A stretch of DNA of 64,000 bases from assembly GCF_019343195.1 (NCBI RefSeq), contig NZ_RPHB01000002.1, positions 558,001-622,000 of the forward strand, given 5' to 3'. The notes under the pieces were generated by a model. The model did not search any database. It was not told where the DNA came from and was given only the letters and a program-made list of their open reading frames with translations. Positions within the stretch are counted from its first letter, which is position 1. Every line of letters begins with the position of its first letter. This document shows positions 8,001 to 19,923 of the stretch, in pieces. A program made the position numbers and the translations under genes. Source of the DNA: Arthrospiribacter ruber (GTDB taxonomy: Bacteria > Bacteroidota > Bacteroidia > Cytophagales > Cyclobacteriaceae).

Positions 8001-10685
8001 ATGGCAGAATTGAAACCTACAAATATCAAATGGTATCAGGAAAACCCCGAAGTTGTTTTGGACACACTAGGTTCAAATCTTGACGGCCTTTCAGATGATC
8101 TCGCATCCAAAAGATTGGTTGATTTTGGTAAAAACAAATTACCCGACAGGGCCATTATCAGCCTTTGGAAGATTATCTGGAGCCAGCTTTTCAATCCACT
8201 GATCTTTATTTTGATCGCTGCGGGAATCGCTTCCGTATTGATTGGGGAAGCAAAAGATGCGGTATTTATTCTTTTGGTGATCCTGATCAACACAGGCATA
8301 GGAGCGTATCAGGAATATAATGCAGAAAAAAGCGCCTCTAACCTGCAAAAGCTTTTGAAAATTAAATCCAAGGTGAAGCGCGCTGGCAAAGTCAAAGAAA
8401 TAGATGCCGAGGAATTGGTGCCAGGTGATATTGTCTATCTGGAATCGGGAAACAAAGTCCCGGCAGACCTGAGGCTTGTGGAAGTAGCTGGACTGGAACT
8501 GGACGAAAGCCTGCTGACAGGAGAATCCCAATCAGTCAGAAAACATGTTGAGCGTATCCCAAAGGAAACTGAAGTCGCTGACCGGAAAAATATGGCTTAT
8601 GCCGGTGCAACTGTCATCTCAGGCAGGGCAAGGGGAATAGTAGTCGCTACAGGCCTTCAGACAGAAGTTGGTAAAATTGCACTCAATGTGCAGGAAGGAG
8701 AATCCGCAAAACCACCTTTGATTCTCCGCATGGAGAAATTCACAAGAAATATTGCCAACATCGTCATTGTACTCAGTGTGATTTTGGCCATAATGCTCCG
8801 CGTTCAGGGCATGGATTTTGGCTCGATTTTCTTTTTTGTAGTAGCCTTGGCAGTATCTGCTATTCCTGAGGGGCTGCCCGTATCCCTGACGGTAGCCTTG
8901 GCTGTAGCCACTAGAAGGATGGCCAAAAGAAATGTTATCGTCAGAAAACTCACCTCTGTCGAAAGTTTGGGCAGCTGCACAGTCATTGCAAGTGACAAAA
9001 CCGGCACCCTTACTGTCAATCAGCAAACGGTCAAGAAAATAAAACTTATCGACGGGCAGACTTTTGATGTCACTGGAGAAGGATACAATGGAGATGGAGA
9101 AATCCATTCAATCTCAAATCCTTCCGCAGCAGTTTCCTATGGGCATTCAAGCCTACTGGACCAGATCATCAGAATTTCCCTACTGGCCAATGAAGCTTCT
9201 CTCAAACAATCTGAAAACTCCTGGGAGTACCATGGAGATGCCATGGACGTGGCCTTATTGGGTATGGGGTATAAAACGGGCAGCAATGCAACAAATGTCG
9301 TAAACCTATCAGACCGTCTTGATGTGATTCCATATGAATCAGAAAGAAAATTCTCAGGGGCATTTTATCAGGATCGGGAAAACATAAAACTCGGAGTAAA
9401 AGGAGCGGTAGAAACCATTCTGGACTTTTGCCAACTGTCAACATCTGAAAAAGACAAAATCATGGCTGAGGCCAACCAATTGGCATTGAGCGGATACCGG
9501 GTTTTGGGTTTTGCTGAAGGGTTGGCGGACAATTTTAACAGAAAAGAATATTACCCCGACACTGACATCCAAAACCTGGGATTCTTAGGCTTGGTCTGCT
9601 TTATAGACCCTCTGAGAGCGGAAGCTAAGGAAGCTGTCAAAAAATGTAAAACAGCTGGCATAGAAGTTCTGATGATCACAGGAGATCACCCTGCTACTGC
9701 ATCCAATATAGCATTAGAATTGGGCCTGAAGGAAAAATCAAGAAATGTGGTCACGGGCAAAATGCTTGCAGAAACAGGCGATCCGAAAAGTCCCGAATTT
9801 GCAGAACTAGTAGCCTCCACCAGTGTATTTGCCCGCGTTTCCCCTACCCAAAAACTGGAAATTGTCGATGCATTGATACAAAAAGGGGAGTTTGTGGCAG
9901 TTACAGGAGATGGAGTCAACGACGCTCCTGCATTGAGAAGGGCCAATATTGGTGTGGCTATGGGTTCAGGAACTGATGTAGCCAAAGAAGTAGGAGCCAT
10001 GATTGTGGTCGATGACAATTTCTCCTCCATCGTAGCCGGGGTGGAAGAAGGCAGGTTTGCCTACGACAACGTGCGTAAGGTCATTTATCTACTGGTTTCC
10101 ACCGGAGCGGCGGAAGTGGTGATGTTTATACTTTCCATACTGGCGGGCCTACCCTTGCCGCTATTGGCAGTACAACTTCTTTGGCTGAACCTCGTCACCA
10201 ATGGCATTCAGGATAAGGCCTTGGCTTTTGAAAGCGGAGAAAAAGAAACCATGCAAAAAAGGCCCCGTAAGCCTTCTGAAGGGATATTCAACCGCATCAT
10301 GTCGCAACAGTTGATCCTTTCCGGATTGGTGATCGGCTTGATTGCTTTTGGGTTTTGGCTTTATTTACAACTGTACACTGATATTGAAGAAAATGCAGCC
10401 CGGAATATGGTCTTACTTCTGATGGTTTGCATGCAAAATATACACATTTTCAATTGCCGTTCTGAGTACAAATCCACCTTCAAAATACCCGTAAATAAAA
10501 ACTACCTGTTGATCCTTTTTGTCCTGGCAGCACAGGGTATCCACATCCTGAGCATGCACATCCCATTTATGCAGGACATCTTAAGGATACAACCCATTTC
10601 ACTCCAACAATGGTTGCTGATACTTGGATTGGCACTGCCTGTTTTGTTGATAATGGAGTTGTTTAAATTGACTAAAAGATCATAA
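8001..10685 (+). CDS. P-type cation-transporting ATPase, P2 (calcium-type)
   Basis: Membrane ATPase pumping cations, most like bacterial P2-type Ca2+ ATPases. The order of domains is complete: N-terminal cation ATPase region, actuator loop with LTGES, phosphorylation site DKTGTLT with Asp332, nucleotide-binding domain, hinge GDGVNDAP, and C-terminal membrane segments to residue 894. The membrane motif PEGLPVSL in M4 is typical of P2 pumps. Length is normal. It follows a CBS-containing site-2 protease by 11 bp and precedes a CoA-transferase by 23 bp. Whether it moves Ca2+ or Mn2+ cannot be settled from motifs alone. Confidence 0.93.
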   Translation: MAELKPTNIKWYQENPEVVLDTLGSNLDGLSDDLASKRLVDFGKNKLPDRAIISLWKIIWSQLFNPLIFILIAAGIASVLIGEAKDAVFILLVILINTGIGAYQEYNAEKSASNLQKLLKIKSKVKRAGKVKEIDAEELVPGDIVYLESGNKVPADLRLVEVAGLELDESLLTGESQSVRKHVERIPKETEVADRKNMAYAGATVISGRARGIVVATGLQTEVGKIALNVQEGESAKPPLILRMEKFTRNIANIVIVLSVILAIMLRVQGMDFGSIFFFVVALAVSAIPEGLPVSLTVALAVATRRMAKRNVIVRKLTSVESLGSCTVIASDKTGTLTVNQQTVKKIKLIDGQTFDVTGEGYNGDGEIHSISNPSAAVSYGHSSLLDQIIRISLLANEASLKQSENSWEYHGDAMDVALLGMGYKTGSNATNVVNLSDRLDVIPYESERKFSGAFYQDRENIKLGVKGAVETILDFCQLSTSEKDKIMAEANQLALSGYRVLGFAEGLADNFNRKEYYPDTDIQNLGFLGLVCFIDPLRAEAKEAVKKCKTAGIEVLMITGDHPATASNIALELGLKEKSRNVVTGKMLAETGDPKSPEFAELVASTSVFARVSPTQKLEIVDALIQKGEFVAVTGDGVNDAPALRRANIGVAMGSGTDVAKEVGAMIVVDDNFSSIVAGVEEGRFAYDNVRKVIYLLVSTGAAEVVMFILSILAGLPLPLLAVQLLWLNLVTNGIQDKALAFESGEKETMQKRPRKPSEGIFNRIMSQQLILSGLVIGLIAFGFWLYLQLYTDIEENAARNMVLLLMVCMQNIHIFNCRSEYKSTFKIPVNKNYLLILFVLAAQGIHILSMHIPFMQDILRIQPISLQQWLLILGLALPVLLIMELFKLTKRS

Positions 10686-10708
10686 AGACTTTACCCCCTA
10701 ATAGTAAT

Positions 10709-11995
10709 ATGCATCCAAAATTTCAAACCCCTGAAGCCGCCGTATCTTTGATAAAAAGCGGTGACAGGGTTTTTCTTCATGGAAGTGCTGCTACCCCAAG
10801 TTTTCTTGTAGAGAAATTAGCAGAACGAAAAGACGAACTGAAGCATGTAGAGATTGTATCAATTTCCACTTTCGGAGAGATGCCACTGGCAAATCCTGAA
10901 ATGACCGAAAGCTTTTTCTTCAATTCCCTTTTTGTTTCCCAAAATATCCGCTCAGCAGCCAACAGTTCTAATGGAGGATATATTCCTGTTTTCTTAAGCG
11001 AAATTGGCCAACTTTTTAGAAGGAAGATTTTACTGCTTGATGTAGCGATCATCCACGTATCTCCGCCGGATGCTCACGGCTATTGCTCCTTAGGGGTATC
11101 TGTGGACATTGCCAAAGCCGCAGTGGATTCTGCAAAAATAATTATAGCACAAGTCAATGAAAACATGCCAAGAACGCATGGAGATGGACACATCCATTTC
11201 AGCAAATTCGACGCTGCTGTTTATGTAAATGAGCCTCTTCATGAAATTGACTACACTTCCAAAATCGGCCAATGCGAAATCCAAATTGGTCAACATATCG
11301 CATCGCTGATAGAAGACAGGTCAACTCTTCAATTGGGTATTGGTGCCATCCCTGATGCTGTATTACAACAGCTTCATCAACATAAGGACTTGGGAATCCA
11401 TACAGAAATGTTCTCCAATGGTGTCATAAGGCTTCTTGAGTCTGGCGCTATCACCAATAAATTTAAGAAAAAGCATGCTGGAAAAATTCTTACCAGCTTT
11501 GCTGCAGGAACAAACGAGCTCTACAATTTTATCCATGACAACCCTTTGTTTTCCTTTCAGGAAGCTACTTATGTAAACGATTCTGCAGTGATCAGAAAAA
11601 ACCCCAAAATGGTATCCATCAACTCTTGCATTGAAATAGACTTAACGGGCCAGGTATGCGCAGACTCCATTGGAAGCTTCCAGTATTCTGGTGTAGGAGG
11701 GCAAATGGATTTTATGAGGGGCGCTGCCTTGTCGGAAGGTGGAAAACCCATTCTTGCTTTGGGCTCTGTCACTAAGAAAGGTCAAAGTAAAATTGTACCT
11801 TTCCTCAAGGAAGGTGCAGGCGTGGTGACTACCCGTGCTCATGTGCATTATGTGGTAACTGAATTCGGAGTTGCCTATCTTTATGGAAAAAACCTCCGAC
11901 AGAGAGCAGAATCCCTTCGGGACATCGCTCACCCTGACCACAGAGAAAACCTTGATCAGGCTATTTTTGAGAGGTTTGGAAAAAAAATAATCTGA
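10709..11995 (+). CDS. Acetyl-CoA hydrolase/transferase family protein (4-hydroxybutyrate CoA-transferase-like)
   Basis: Cytoplasmic family I CoA-transferase moving CoA between acetyl-CoA and a short carboxylate, of the AbfT/acetyl-CoA hydrolase group. The expected catalytic Glu is Glu233 in HTEMFSNG, which forms the glutamyl-CoA thioester in characterised members. The C-terminal GGQMDF and the TTRAHVHYVVTEFG segment are also typical. The full length of 428 residues is normal. There is no lactonase or 4-hydroxybutyrate gene nearby, so the acceptor could be acetate, propionate, butyrate or similar. It sits 18 bp before GH97 and may share a transcript with the sugar genes. Confidence 0.88.
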   Translation: MHPKFQTPEAAVSLIKSGDRVFLHGSAATPSFLVEKLAERKDELKHVEIVSISTFGEMPLANPEMTESFFFNSLFVSQNIRSAANSSNGGYIPVFLSEIGQLFRRKILLLDVAIIHVSPPDAHGYCSLGVSVDIAKAAVDSAKIIIAQVNENMPRTHGDGHIHFSKFDAAVYVNEPLHEIDYTSKIGQCEIQIGQHIASLIEDRSTLQLGIGAIPDAVLQQLHQHKDLGIHTEMFSNGVIRLLESGAITNKFKKKHAGKILTSFAAGTNELYNFIHDNPLFSFQEATYVNDSAVIRKNPKMVSINSCIEIDLTGQVCADSIGSFQYSGVGGQMDFMRGAALSEGGKPILALGSVTKKGQSKIVPFLKEGAGVVTTRAHVHYVVTEFGVAYLYGKNLRQRAESLRDIAHPDHRENLDQAIFERFGKKII

Positions 11996-12007
11996 GAACA
12001 AAATTAA

Positions 12008-14152
<2,145 letters not shown>

Positions 14153-14154
14153 GC

Positions 14155-15648
14155 ATGACTAAAAACAGACTGAATCATATCATCACAGCCCTGATTTTTT
14201 TTACAGTACTTTATTCCTGTGCCCAAAAAGGGACTGAAGAAAATAAAACAGAACCAGAATTCAATGAGCCTTTCAGGCCTCAATTTCATTTTACTCCTCC
14301 CAGCAATTGGATGAACGATCCCAACGGAATGGTCTATTGGGAAGGTGAGTACCATTTGTTTTACCAATACCATCCAGACGGCAATACTTGGGGCCCTATG
14401 CATTGGGGACATGCCATTTCAGAAGACCTGGTCCACTGGGAACATCAACCCATTGCGCTTTTCCCAGATGAACATGGGACTATTTTCTCGGGTTCCGCCG
14501 TAGCAGATACCGAAAACACCTCTGGTCTGGGCACCAAAGAAAATCCTCCACTTGTAGCTATTTTCACCTATCATGATGCCGAAGGAGAAGAAGCCGGAAA
14601 AGATGATTTCCAAACCCAGGGAATCGCATTCAGCACAGACAAAGGACGTTCTTGGACAAAATATGAAGGTAACCCGGTATTAAAGAATCCGGGAATCAAG
14701 GATTTTAGAGATCCCAAGGTCGCTTGGATCAAGGATCAATGGATTATGTCACTTGCTGTAAAAGACAAGATAAGCTTTTACTCATCACCCAACTTACTGG
14801 AATGGAAGCATGAGAGTGATTTCGCTCCCGATTGGGCAGCTTATGGAGGAGTTTGGGAATGTCCCGACCTTTTCCCCCTGCCAACTACAGATGGTAAAGA
14901 AAAATGGGTTCTATTTGTCAGCATCAATCCGGGTGGTCCGCAGGGCGGCTCCGCTACGCAGTATTTCATCGGTGATTTTGATGGAAAAAACTTTACTACA
15001 GAAACTACAGAAGTGAAATGGCTGGACTGGGGAGCGGATAATTATGCCGGAGTTACCTGGTCAAATGTACCGGAAACTGACGGAAGAAAAATCTTTATTG
15101 GCTGGATGAGCAATTGGCAGTATGCCCAAGAGGTACCTACAGAAAACTGGCGTTCTGCCATGACCATTCCAAGAAGTTTGGAGCTTTTCAGTGATGGAGA
15201 AGGGTATTCATTGGCCTCAAGGCCTGTCAAAGAACTTGATAAGCTCAGGTCAGAAACAAGCAACATTTCAGGAACTGAAGCTGAGTTGACACATGAATTG
15301 GTAGAACTGGAATTTGATATCACAGAAGAAGATTTTAGAATTGAGTTCCAAAATGAGGAAAACGAAAGGTTGATTTTGGAGAAAACAGGTGAGTTTGTTG
15401 TGCTGGACAGAGGTTTGTCCGGAATCACCAATTTCAATGCTGATTTTGAAAATACCCAAACTGCCCCTATTGGAAATATTCAGGCCAAGAATCTACGCAT
15501 ATTCATTGATCGGTCCTCCATTGAAGTTTTTATAAATGAGGGAGAATTGGTGTTGACCTCTTTGATTTTCCCAACCAGTCATTATAGCAAAATCCAAATG
15601 CATGGATTGGGAAGTGGAAAAGCACGTCACTTAAAAAGTATTTGGTAA
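14155..15648 (+). CDS. GH32 fructosidase (levanase/invertase type) lipoprotein
   Basis: Retaining beta-fructofuranosidase of family GH32, cleaving sucrose, inulin or levan fructose units. The chosen start is the ATG at 14155, two bases after the GH97 stop; a TTG at 14149 is less likely. A lipoprotein signal with Cys of YSCAQ places it at the outer membrane. The three catalytic motifs are present: WMNDPNG with nucleophile Asp55, FRDPK with Asp186, and WECPD with acid-base Glu235. The C-terminal beta-sandwich is complete and ends in the usual SIEVFINEGE. Tight coupling to GH97 and the downstream porter and fructokinase support a fructose-releasing role. Confidence 0.94.
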   Translation: MTKNRLNHIITALIFFTVLYSCAQKGTEENKTEPEFNEPFRPQFHFTPPSNWMNDPNGMVYWEGEYHLFYQYHPDGNTWGPMHWGHAISEDLVHWEHQPIALFPDEHGTIFSGSAVADTENTSGLGTKENPPLVAIFTYHDAEGEEAGKDDFQTQGIAFSTDKGRSWTKYEGNPVLKNPGIKDFRDPKVAWIKDQWIMSLAVKDKISFYSSPNLLEWKHESDFAPDWAAYGGVWECPDLFPLPTTDGKEKWVLFVSINPGGPQGGSATQYFIGDFDGKNFTTETTEVKWLDWGADNYAGVTWSNVPETDGRKIFIGWMSNWQYAQEVPTENWRSAMTIPRSLELFSDGEGYSLASRPVKELDKLRSETSNISGTEAELTHELVELEFDITEEDFRIEFQNEENERLILEKTGEFVVLDRGLSGITNFNADFENTQTAPIGNIQAKNLRIFIDRSSIEVFINEGELVLTSLIFPTSHYSKIQMHGLGSGKARHLKSIW

Positions 15649-15948
15649 ATGAAAGGGTAAATAATATTTTCCCGCAGCGAACACAGCGCCCCCGAAGTGA
15701 TCGAAGCGTGAATAATTAGCCTCAAAAATCAATAAGAGTTCTCCAAAACCTCGACTAAATTCACTAAACTTAGAATTGATCATTTTATTTCAACAAACAA
15801 TTTCCAATTCTTCCCAAAGCACAATTTGAATTCAAACATAATATCTATTTAATATCCAATATCAATGAATATCGACCATATCAGCTTCAGGAGTTTTGAT
15901 ATTGTTCACTAAATTTCAGAACTCACAATATTCTTTCCTCTCCTACCT
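15649..15948. other. Intergenic region before the sugar porter, no gene seen
   Basis: About 300 bp, AT-rich except a short GC-richer patch near 15670-15710. No open frame of note, no hairpin with a T-tract and no clear -7/-33 pair was found. It probably carries the promoter for the porter-fructokinase pair, which would make that pair a separate transcript from GH97-GH32. Confidence 0.4.
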
Positions 15949-17289
15949 ATGAACAAAAACTACGTTTTATTTCTCTCCATCACAGCCGCTTTGGGAGGTT
16001 TCCTGTTCGGTTTTGATACTGCTGTAATATCCGGTGCTGAAAGAGATATCCAGGCACTTTGGCAGCTCAGTGACTGGACCCATGGACTTGCTGTAGCCAT
16101 GGCGCTTTATGGGACGGTGATTGGAGCGTTATTCGGGGGAATCCCAGCGGATAAATTTGGCAGAAAAGCCTCATTGGTCTGGATAGGTGTTTTCTATTTG
16201 GTTTCGGCAATGGGTTCTGCTTTGGCCAATGATGTCAATACATTTATGTTTTTTAGGTTTTTAGGAGGACTTGGCGTAGGTGCTTCCTCTGTTGTCGCAC
16301 CCATGTATATTTCTGAAATTGCCCCTGCCAAAAGACGGGGACAATTGGTAGCCCTTTATCAATTCAATATTGTGTTTGGGATATTGGTCGCCTACTTCTC
16401 CAACTATCTTATCGGTACAGCCAACCTGACAGAAGCCTGGAGATGGATGCTTGGTGTAGAAGCAATTCCTGCCCTGATTTACAGTATCCTTATCATCAAA
16501 GTACCAAAGAGTCCAAGGTGGCTGATCGCCAAAAAGCAGGATTATGAAGGTGCAAGAGAAATCCTGAGTAAAACAGATCCAGAAGGAGTGGATGAGGCCA
16601 TTTCACTTGCCATTGAGGAGAGCAAGGAAATTAAAGGCAATGTAGTCTGGACTGCTTTGTTTCATCCTAGGTTCAGAAAAGTGACCTTTTTTGCCTTTCT
16701 CATTGCCTTTTTCAACCAAATGTCCGGCATCAATGCCATCATCTACTTTGCTCCAAGGATATTTGAAGCGGCTGGAATAGCCACAGAAGATGCCCTGTTT
16801 TCTACCATTGGAATAGGAGTCATCAATATTGTTTTTACGATGTCAGGGCTTTATTTGATAGATAAACTGGGCAGAAAAGTACTGATGTATATAGGTTCCA
16901 TAGGGTATATCATTTCCTTGTCCCTGATGGCGTACAGCTACTTTGGAGGTATGGTCAGCAATACCCTTTTGCCTTGGTTTGTATTTGTATTTATCGCCTC
17001 TCATGCGATAGGTCAGGGTTCAGTGATCTGGGTGTTTATTTCAGAAATATTCCCCAACGAACTCAGGGCATTTGGACAGTCCTTGGGCTCTTTCACGCAT
17101 TGGATATTCGCAGCGGTGATTGCCAATCTCTTCCCCTTCTTTGCAAGCAACTTTGGAGCGGGGAATATTTTCGCCTTCTTTGCCCTGATGATGATCTTGC
17201 AATTGTTGTGGGTAGCATTTAAGATGCCGGAAACCAAAGGAAAATCATTAGAAGAAATTCAAAAAGAATTACAAAAAGAACATGTCTAA
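15949..17289 (+). CDS. MFS sugar porter
   Basis: Inner-membrane proton-sugar symporter of the sugar porter family of the MFS. Twelve hydrophobic segments can be followed. Family marks include GGFLFGFDTAVISGA in the first helix, PADKFGRK between helices 2 and 3, the VPKSPRWL stretch before the central loop, QMSGINAIIYFAP in helix 7 and PETKGKSLEEIQ at the C-terminus. Length of 446 residues is normal. It overlaps the fructokinase by 8 bp, so fructose or sucrose is the likely cargo, though xylose or glucose porters share these motifs. Confidence 0.93.
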   Translation: MNKNYVLFLSITAALGGFLFGFDTAVISGAERDIQALWQLSDWTHGLAVAMALYGTVIGALFGGIPADKFGRKASLVWIGVFYLVSAMGSALANDVNTFMFFRFLGGLGVGASSVVAPMYISEIAPAKRRGQLVALYQFNIVFGILVAYFSNYLIGTANLTEAWRWMLGVEAIPALIYSILIIKVPKSPRWLIAKKQDYEGAREILSKTDPEGVDEAISLAIEESKEIKGNVVWTALFHPRFRKVTFFAFLIAFFNQMSGINAIIYFAPRIFEAAGIATEDALFSTIGIGVINIVFTMSGLYLIDKLGRKVLMYIGSIGYIISLSLMAYSYFGGMVSNTLLPWFVFVFIASHAIGQGSVIWVFISEIFPNELRAFGQSLGSFTHWIFAAVIANLFPFFASNFGAGNIFAFFALMMILQLLWVAFKMPETKGKSLEEIQKELQKEHV

Positions 17290-18190
17290 AAAAGTTGTCT
17301 GTTTCGGTGAAATGTTATGGGATTGCTTCCCGGATCATGAAATACCAGGAGGTGCACCTATGAATGTAGCACTTCACCTCAAGCAATTGGGCTTGGATGT
17401 CAAAATGATTTCCAGACTGGGAAAAGATGTACGTGGAGAGAAACTCCTGGCTTTTGTGAAATCCTATGGATTGGATACGGAAGAAATACAGTGGGATGAA
17501 AACCACCCCACCGGAACGGTCACTGTGGACAACAAAGATCCCGAAAACATACAATACACCATCAATGCACCTGCTGCGTGGGATCATATAACTCTCAGCA
17601 AGACCAATTCAAAAACAGTCAATGAAGCGGATGCCTTTATATTTGGGAGTCTGGGTATCAGAAACCAAATGAGCTGGGACAGCCTTTATCACCTTGTACA
17701 TGCCCCCGTTCTCAAGATTTTTGACATTAATTTAAGGTCTCCTTACTATGATTTTGAGCAGATAGAAATCCTGCTGGGATATACAGACATTTTGAAAATC
17801 AATGAGGATGAGTTGCTGATTGTGGCTGACTATTTCGACATTCCTGTCAATTCCAAAAAGGATTCAGAAATTGCCAGCAGTGTAAGCGCATACCTTTGCG
17901 AACACTTCCCCATTCAGATGGTCTGTGTTACACTGGGCAGTAAAGGAGCTTTGATCTATGAGGAAGGGAAAATATCTTCACATCCAGGATACAAAGTAAA
18001 AGTGCAGGATACCGTAGGTGCTGGTGATGCCTTTTTGAGTGGTTTTGTAAAGGCATACTTAGACGGAAAAAAGAGCGGGGAAATTCTGGATTTTGCCTGT
18101 GCTTTAGGGGCATTTGTCGCTACGCAAAAAGGAGGTACGCCTAAGTATGATTTGAATCAAGTGGATGAAGTGAGAACAGGACTGTCATAA
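17282..18190 (+). CDS. PfkB-family carbohydrate kinase, probably fructokinase
   Basis: Ribokinase-fold cytoplasmic sugar kinase. The N-terminal FGEMLWDCFPD and GGAPMNVA are typical of fructokinases, and the C-terminal signature DTVGAGDAFLSGF contains catalytic base Asp249 and the anion hole. Overlap of 8 bp with the sugar porter implies translational coupling. With GH32 upstream, phosphorylation of released fructose to fructose-6-phosphate is the most economical reading. The full length is 302 residues. Confidence 0.9.
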   Translation: MSKKVVCFGEMLWDCFPDHEIPGGAPMNVALHLKQLGLDVKMISRLGKDVRGEKLLAFVKSYGLDTEEIQWDENHPTGTVTVDNKDPENIQYTINAPAAWDHITLSKTNSKTVNEADAFIFGSLGIRNQMSWDSLYHLVHAPVLKIFDINLRSPYYDFEQIEILLGYTDILKINEDELLIVADYFDIPVNSKKDSEIASSVSAYLCEHFPIQMVCVTLGSKGALIYEEGKISSHPGYKVKVQDTVGAGDAFLSGFVKAYLDGKKSGEILDFACALGAFVATQKGGTPKYDLNQVDEVRTGLS

Positions 18191-18208
18191 GCAATGAACG
18201 GTCCACTA

Positions 18209-18640
18209 TTATTTCATTCTTTCTAGCCAATGATTTACTCGCCCTTTCATCACATTCAAATCGTCCAAACTGATATTCTCTCCTGTGACATTGGCTAATA
18301 AGGCTTCGGGAATGCAGGAAGCTGCCTGCTGCATATCTTTCCCTTTGGAACTTAAGCTAATCAGTACCTTCCTTTCGTCAGCCTTTGATTTTACCCGTTT
18401 CAATAAACCCATCTGCTCCATACGCTTGAGCAGAGGCGTGATGGTATTGGTATTAAGAATAAGTTTTTCGCTGATTTGTTTAACTGATAGGCCGTCCTTT
18501 TCCCAAAGAACTAACATTACCAAATACTGAGGATAGGTAATTCCTAATGCATCTAGCTGAGGCTGATATGCTCTAATGATCAACCTGGATAGTGCATAAA
18601 AAGGAAAACAAATCTGATTTTCCAACTTAAGTTGTTCCAT
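18209..18640 (-). CDS. MarR-family regulator, OhrR-like
   Basis: Winged-helix transcription regulator of the OhrR branch of MarR, known to sense organic hydroperoxides through an N-terminal Cys. Cys11 sits in NQICFPFYALSRL, the same place as the redox Cys of OhrR, followed by ITYPQYLVMLVLWE, another OhrR hallmark. The DNA-binding helix is around residues 55-75 (SEKLILNTNTITPLLKRM). The start lies inside the 3' end of the DoxX gene, so the two are coupled and DoxX comes first. No ohr peroxidase gene is in the window, so the regulated function is probably DoxX itself. The palindrome at 19100-19123 is its likely operator. Confidence 0.85.
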   Translation of the reverse strand: MEQLKLENQICFPFYALSRLIIRAYQPQLDALGITYPQYLVMLVLWEKDGLSVKQISEKLILNTNTITPLLKRMEQMGLLKRVKSKADERKVLISLSSKGKDMQQAASCIPEALLANVTGENISLDDLNVMKGRVNHWLERMK

Positions 18641-19085
18641 TACTTTGTTTTTTTTTGAGTGACTTTAAATATTGCCAGGCACCAGTAGACCAAATTGCCC
18701 ACAATACCAATAGAGGTTGGAAAAACAACCGAATTAACCTTGCTCTGTCAGAATCCAATCCAAAAGCATCTACCTCGTTATGGTATTGAGCCAAATTCCC
18801 TGGGAAAATCAAGATAAAAAATATCCCCGTAACTAAGCCAAAGAACACTTTCTGAGAAATAAAAAAGATCAAACCTAAACCAAGAATTATTTCTACAATT
18901 CCAGACAAAATCACAACCAGATCCGGATCCAAAGGCACCCACCGGGGAACTTGGGCCAAGAACTCTTCTCTATTAAACGTAAGGTGGCTCACCCCAGCAT
19001 AAGCTAAAGCCAAACCCAAAAGCACTCTCATGATATGCTGTAAGACCATAGTCTTTGCTTTAAACTTAAATATATTCATAACCAT
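18627..19085 (-). CDS. DoxX family membrane protein
   Basis: Small inner-membrane protein of the DoxX family with four predicted hydrophobic segments across about residues 15-140. The family is tied to redox and thiol stress in some bacteria, but biochemical function is uncertain. The start at 19085 is kept, though Met12 is possible. It overlaps the OhrR-like gene by 14 bp at its 3' end. The arrangement, operator then DoxX then regulator, is typical of an autoregulated stress operon. Confidence 0.85.
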   Translation of the reverse strand: MVMNIFKFKAKTMVLQHIMRVLLGLALAYAGVSHLTFNREEFLAQVPRWVPLDPDLVVILSGIVEIILGLGLIFFISQKVFFGLVTGIFFILIFPGNLAQYHNEVDAFGLDSDRARLIRLFFQPLLVLWAIWSTGAWQYLKSLKKKQSNGTT

Positions 19086-19099
19086 AATTTCATTTTAAA

Positions 19100-19123
19100 A
19101 TTTATATCGCAAACGATATAAAT
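19100..19123. promoter_or_regulatory. Perfect palindromic operator for the doxX-marR operon
   Basis: Ten-base arms ATTTATATCG and CGATATAAAT separated by CAAA form a perfect inverted repeat just upstream of DoxX. It overlaps where the minus-strand -7 box should be, fitting a MarR-type repressor site. Confidence 0.75.
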
Positions 19124-19143
19124 GTACACGGAAAATAAATCAA

Positions 19144-19155
19144 ATCGCTCACGAT
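19144..19155. promoter_or_regulatory. Second, weaker operator-like site
   Basis: ATCG-CTCA-CGAT repeats the core of the first operator (ATCG, four bases, CGAT) with only four-base arms. The two centres are 38 bp apart, so cooperative binding is possible. It lies between DoxX and the divergent CAP gene. Confidence 0.45.
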
Positions 19156-19233
19156 CAAAATTATTTTTATTTAAGAAAAGCAAAATGATCAGGCCTTAGC
19201 ATTATATTTAAGGACAAACCCTCTTTTTATTCT

Positions 19234-19818
19234 ATGAAAAAATTGTTTTCTGCTTTCGCTCTTTTTTCTTTGACCCTTATCGCCTTATCAATTTTCTCAG
19301 GATGCGAATCCAAAGAAGAAATCAAAGAAGATCGGGTAAGCCTTTCTCCAGCTGAAATGGAACTTTACAGCCTGTTGATGACTTACAGGGCTGAATTAGG
19401 CTTACCGGAAATTCCTCTTTCCACTTCCATGACCATAGTCGCCCAAACCCATGTAAAAGACCTTCAGGAAAACAACCCCATGTCAGGTGAATGCAACAGT
19501 CACAGTTGGTCGGAATTTGGGGACTGGACACCTTGCTGCTATACCGCTGACCACTCCCAAGCTGCCTGCATGTGGAACAAGCCGCGAGAACTGACTAAAT
19601 ATACAGGGAATGGATTCGAAATAGCCGCTTACAATATGGCCAGCATCAATCCTTCCGGAGCCCTAAATGCTTGGAAAAACAGCCCCGGGCACGATGCCGT
19701 GATCAGAAACGATGGCCCTTGGAATCAAGAGTGGAAGGCCATTGGAATAGGTATAAACGGCAGGTTTGCAACTGTCTGGTTTGGCCGGGAAGCCGATCCT
19801 GCGGGGATACCAGGATAG
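19234..19818 (+). CDS. CAP-domain (SCP/PR1-like) lipoprotein
   Basis: Lipoprotein with a CAP domain (PF00188 type). SPII signal with FSGCES around residue 24. The domain spans about residues 40-190: an LLMTYRAELGL helix, the AQTHVKDL His, the central NSHSW His, SPGHDAVI and the closing WFGREADP. The segment around CCYTADHSQAACMW is Cys-rich, hinting at disulphides. Bacterial CAP proteins have no single agreed role. It diverges from DoxX and could share the operator region, though no evidence shows co-regulation. Confidence 0.88.
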   Translation: MKKLFSAFALFSLTLIALSIFSGCESKEEIKEDRVSLSPAEMELYSLLMTYRAELGLPEIPLSTSMTIVAQTHVKDLQENNPMSGECNSHSWSEFGDWTPCCYTADHSQAACMWNKPRELTKYTGNGFEIAAYNMASINPSGALNAWKNSPGHDAVIRNDGPWNQEWKAIGIGINGRFATVWFGREADPAGIPG

Positions 19819-19923
19819 TTTTTATTTCACCTTACGGGTCACTCATCCCCATTTTTCTCAAACTGATAAAAACTTATTGGCTTCTTGTTAGTTAACTAGG
19901 GGAGAACTTTAAACTAACTTAAT

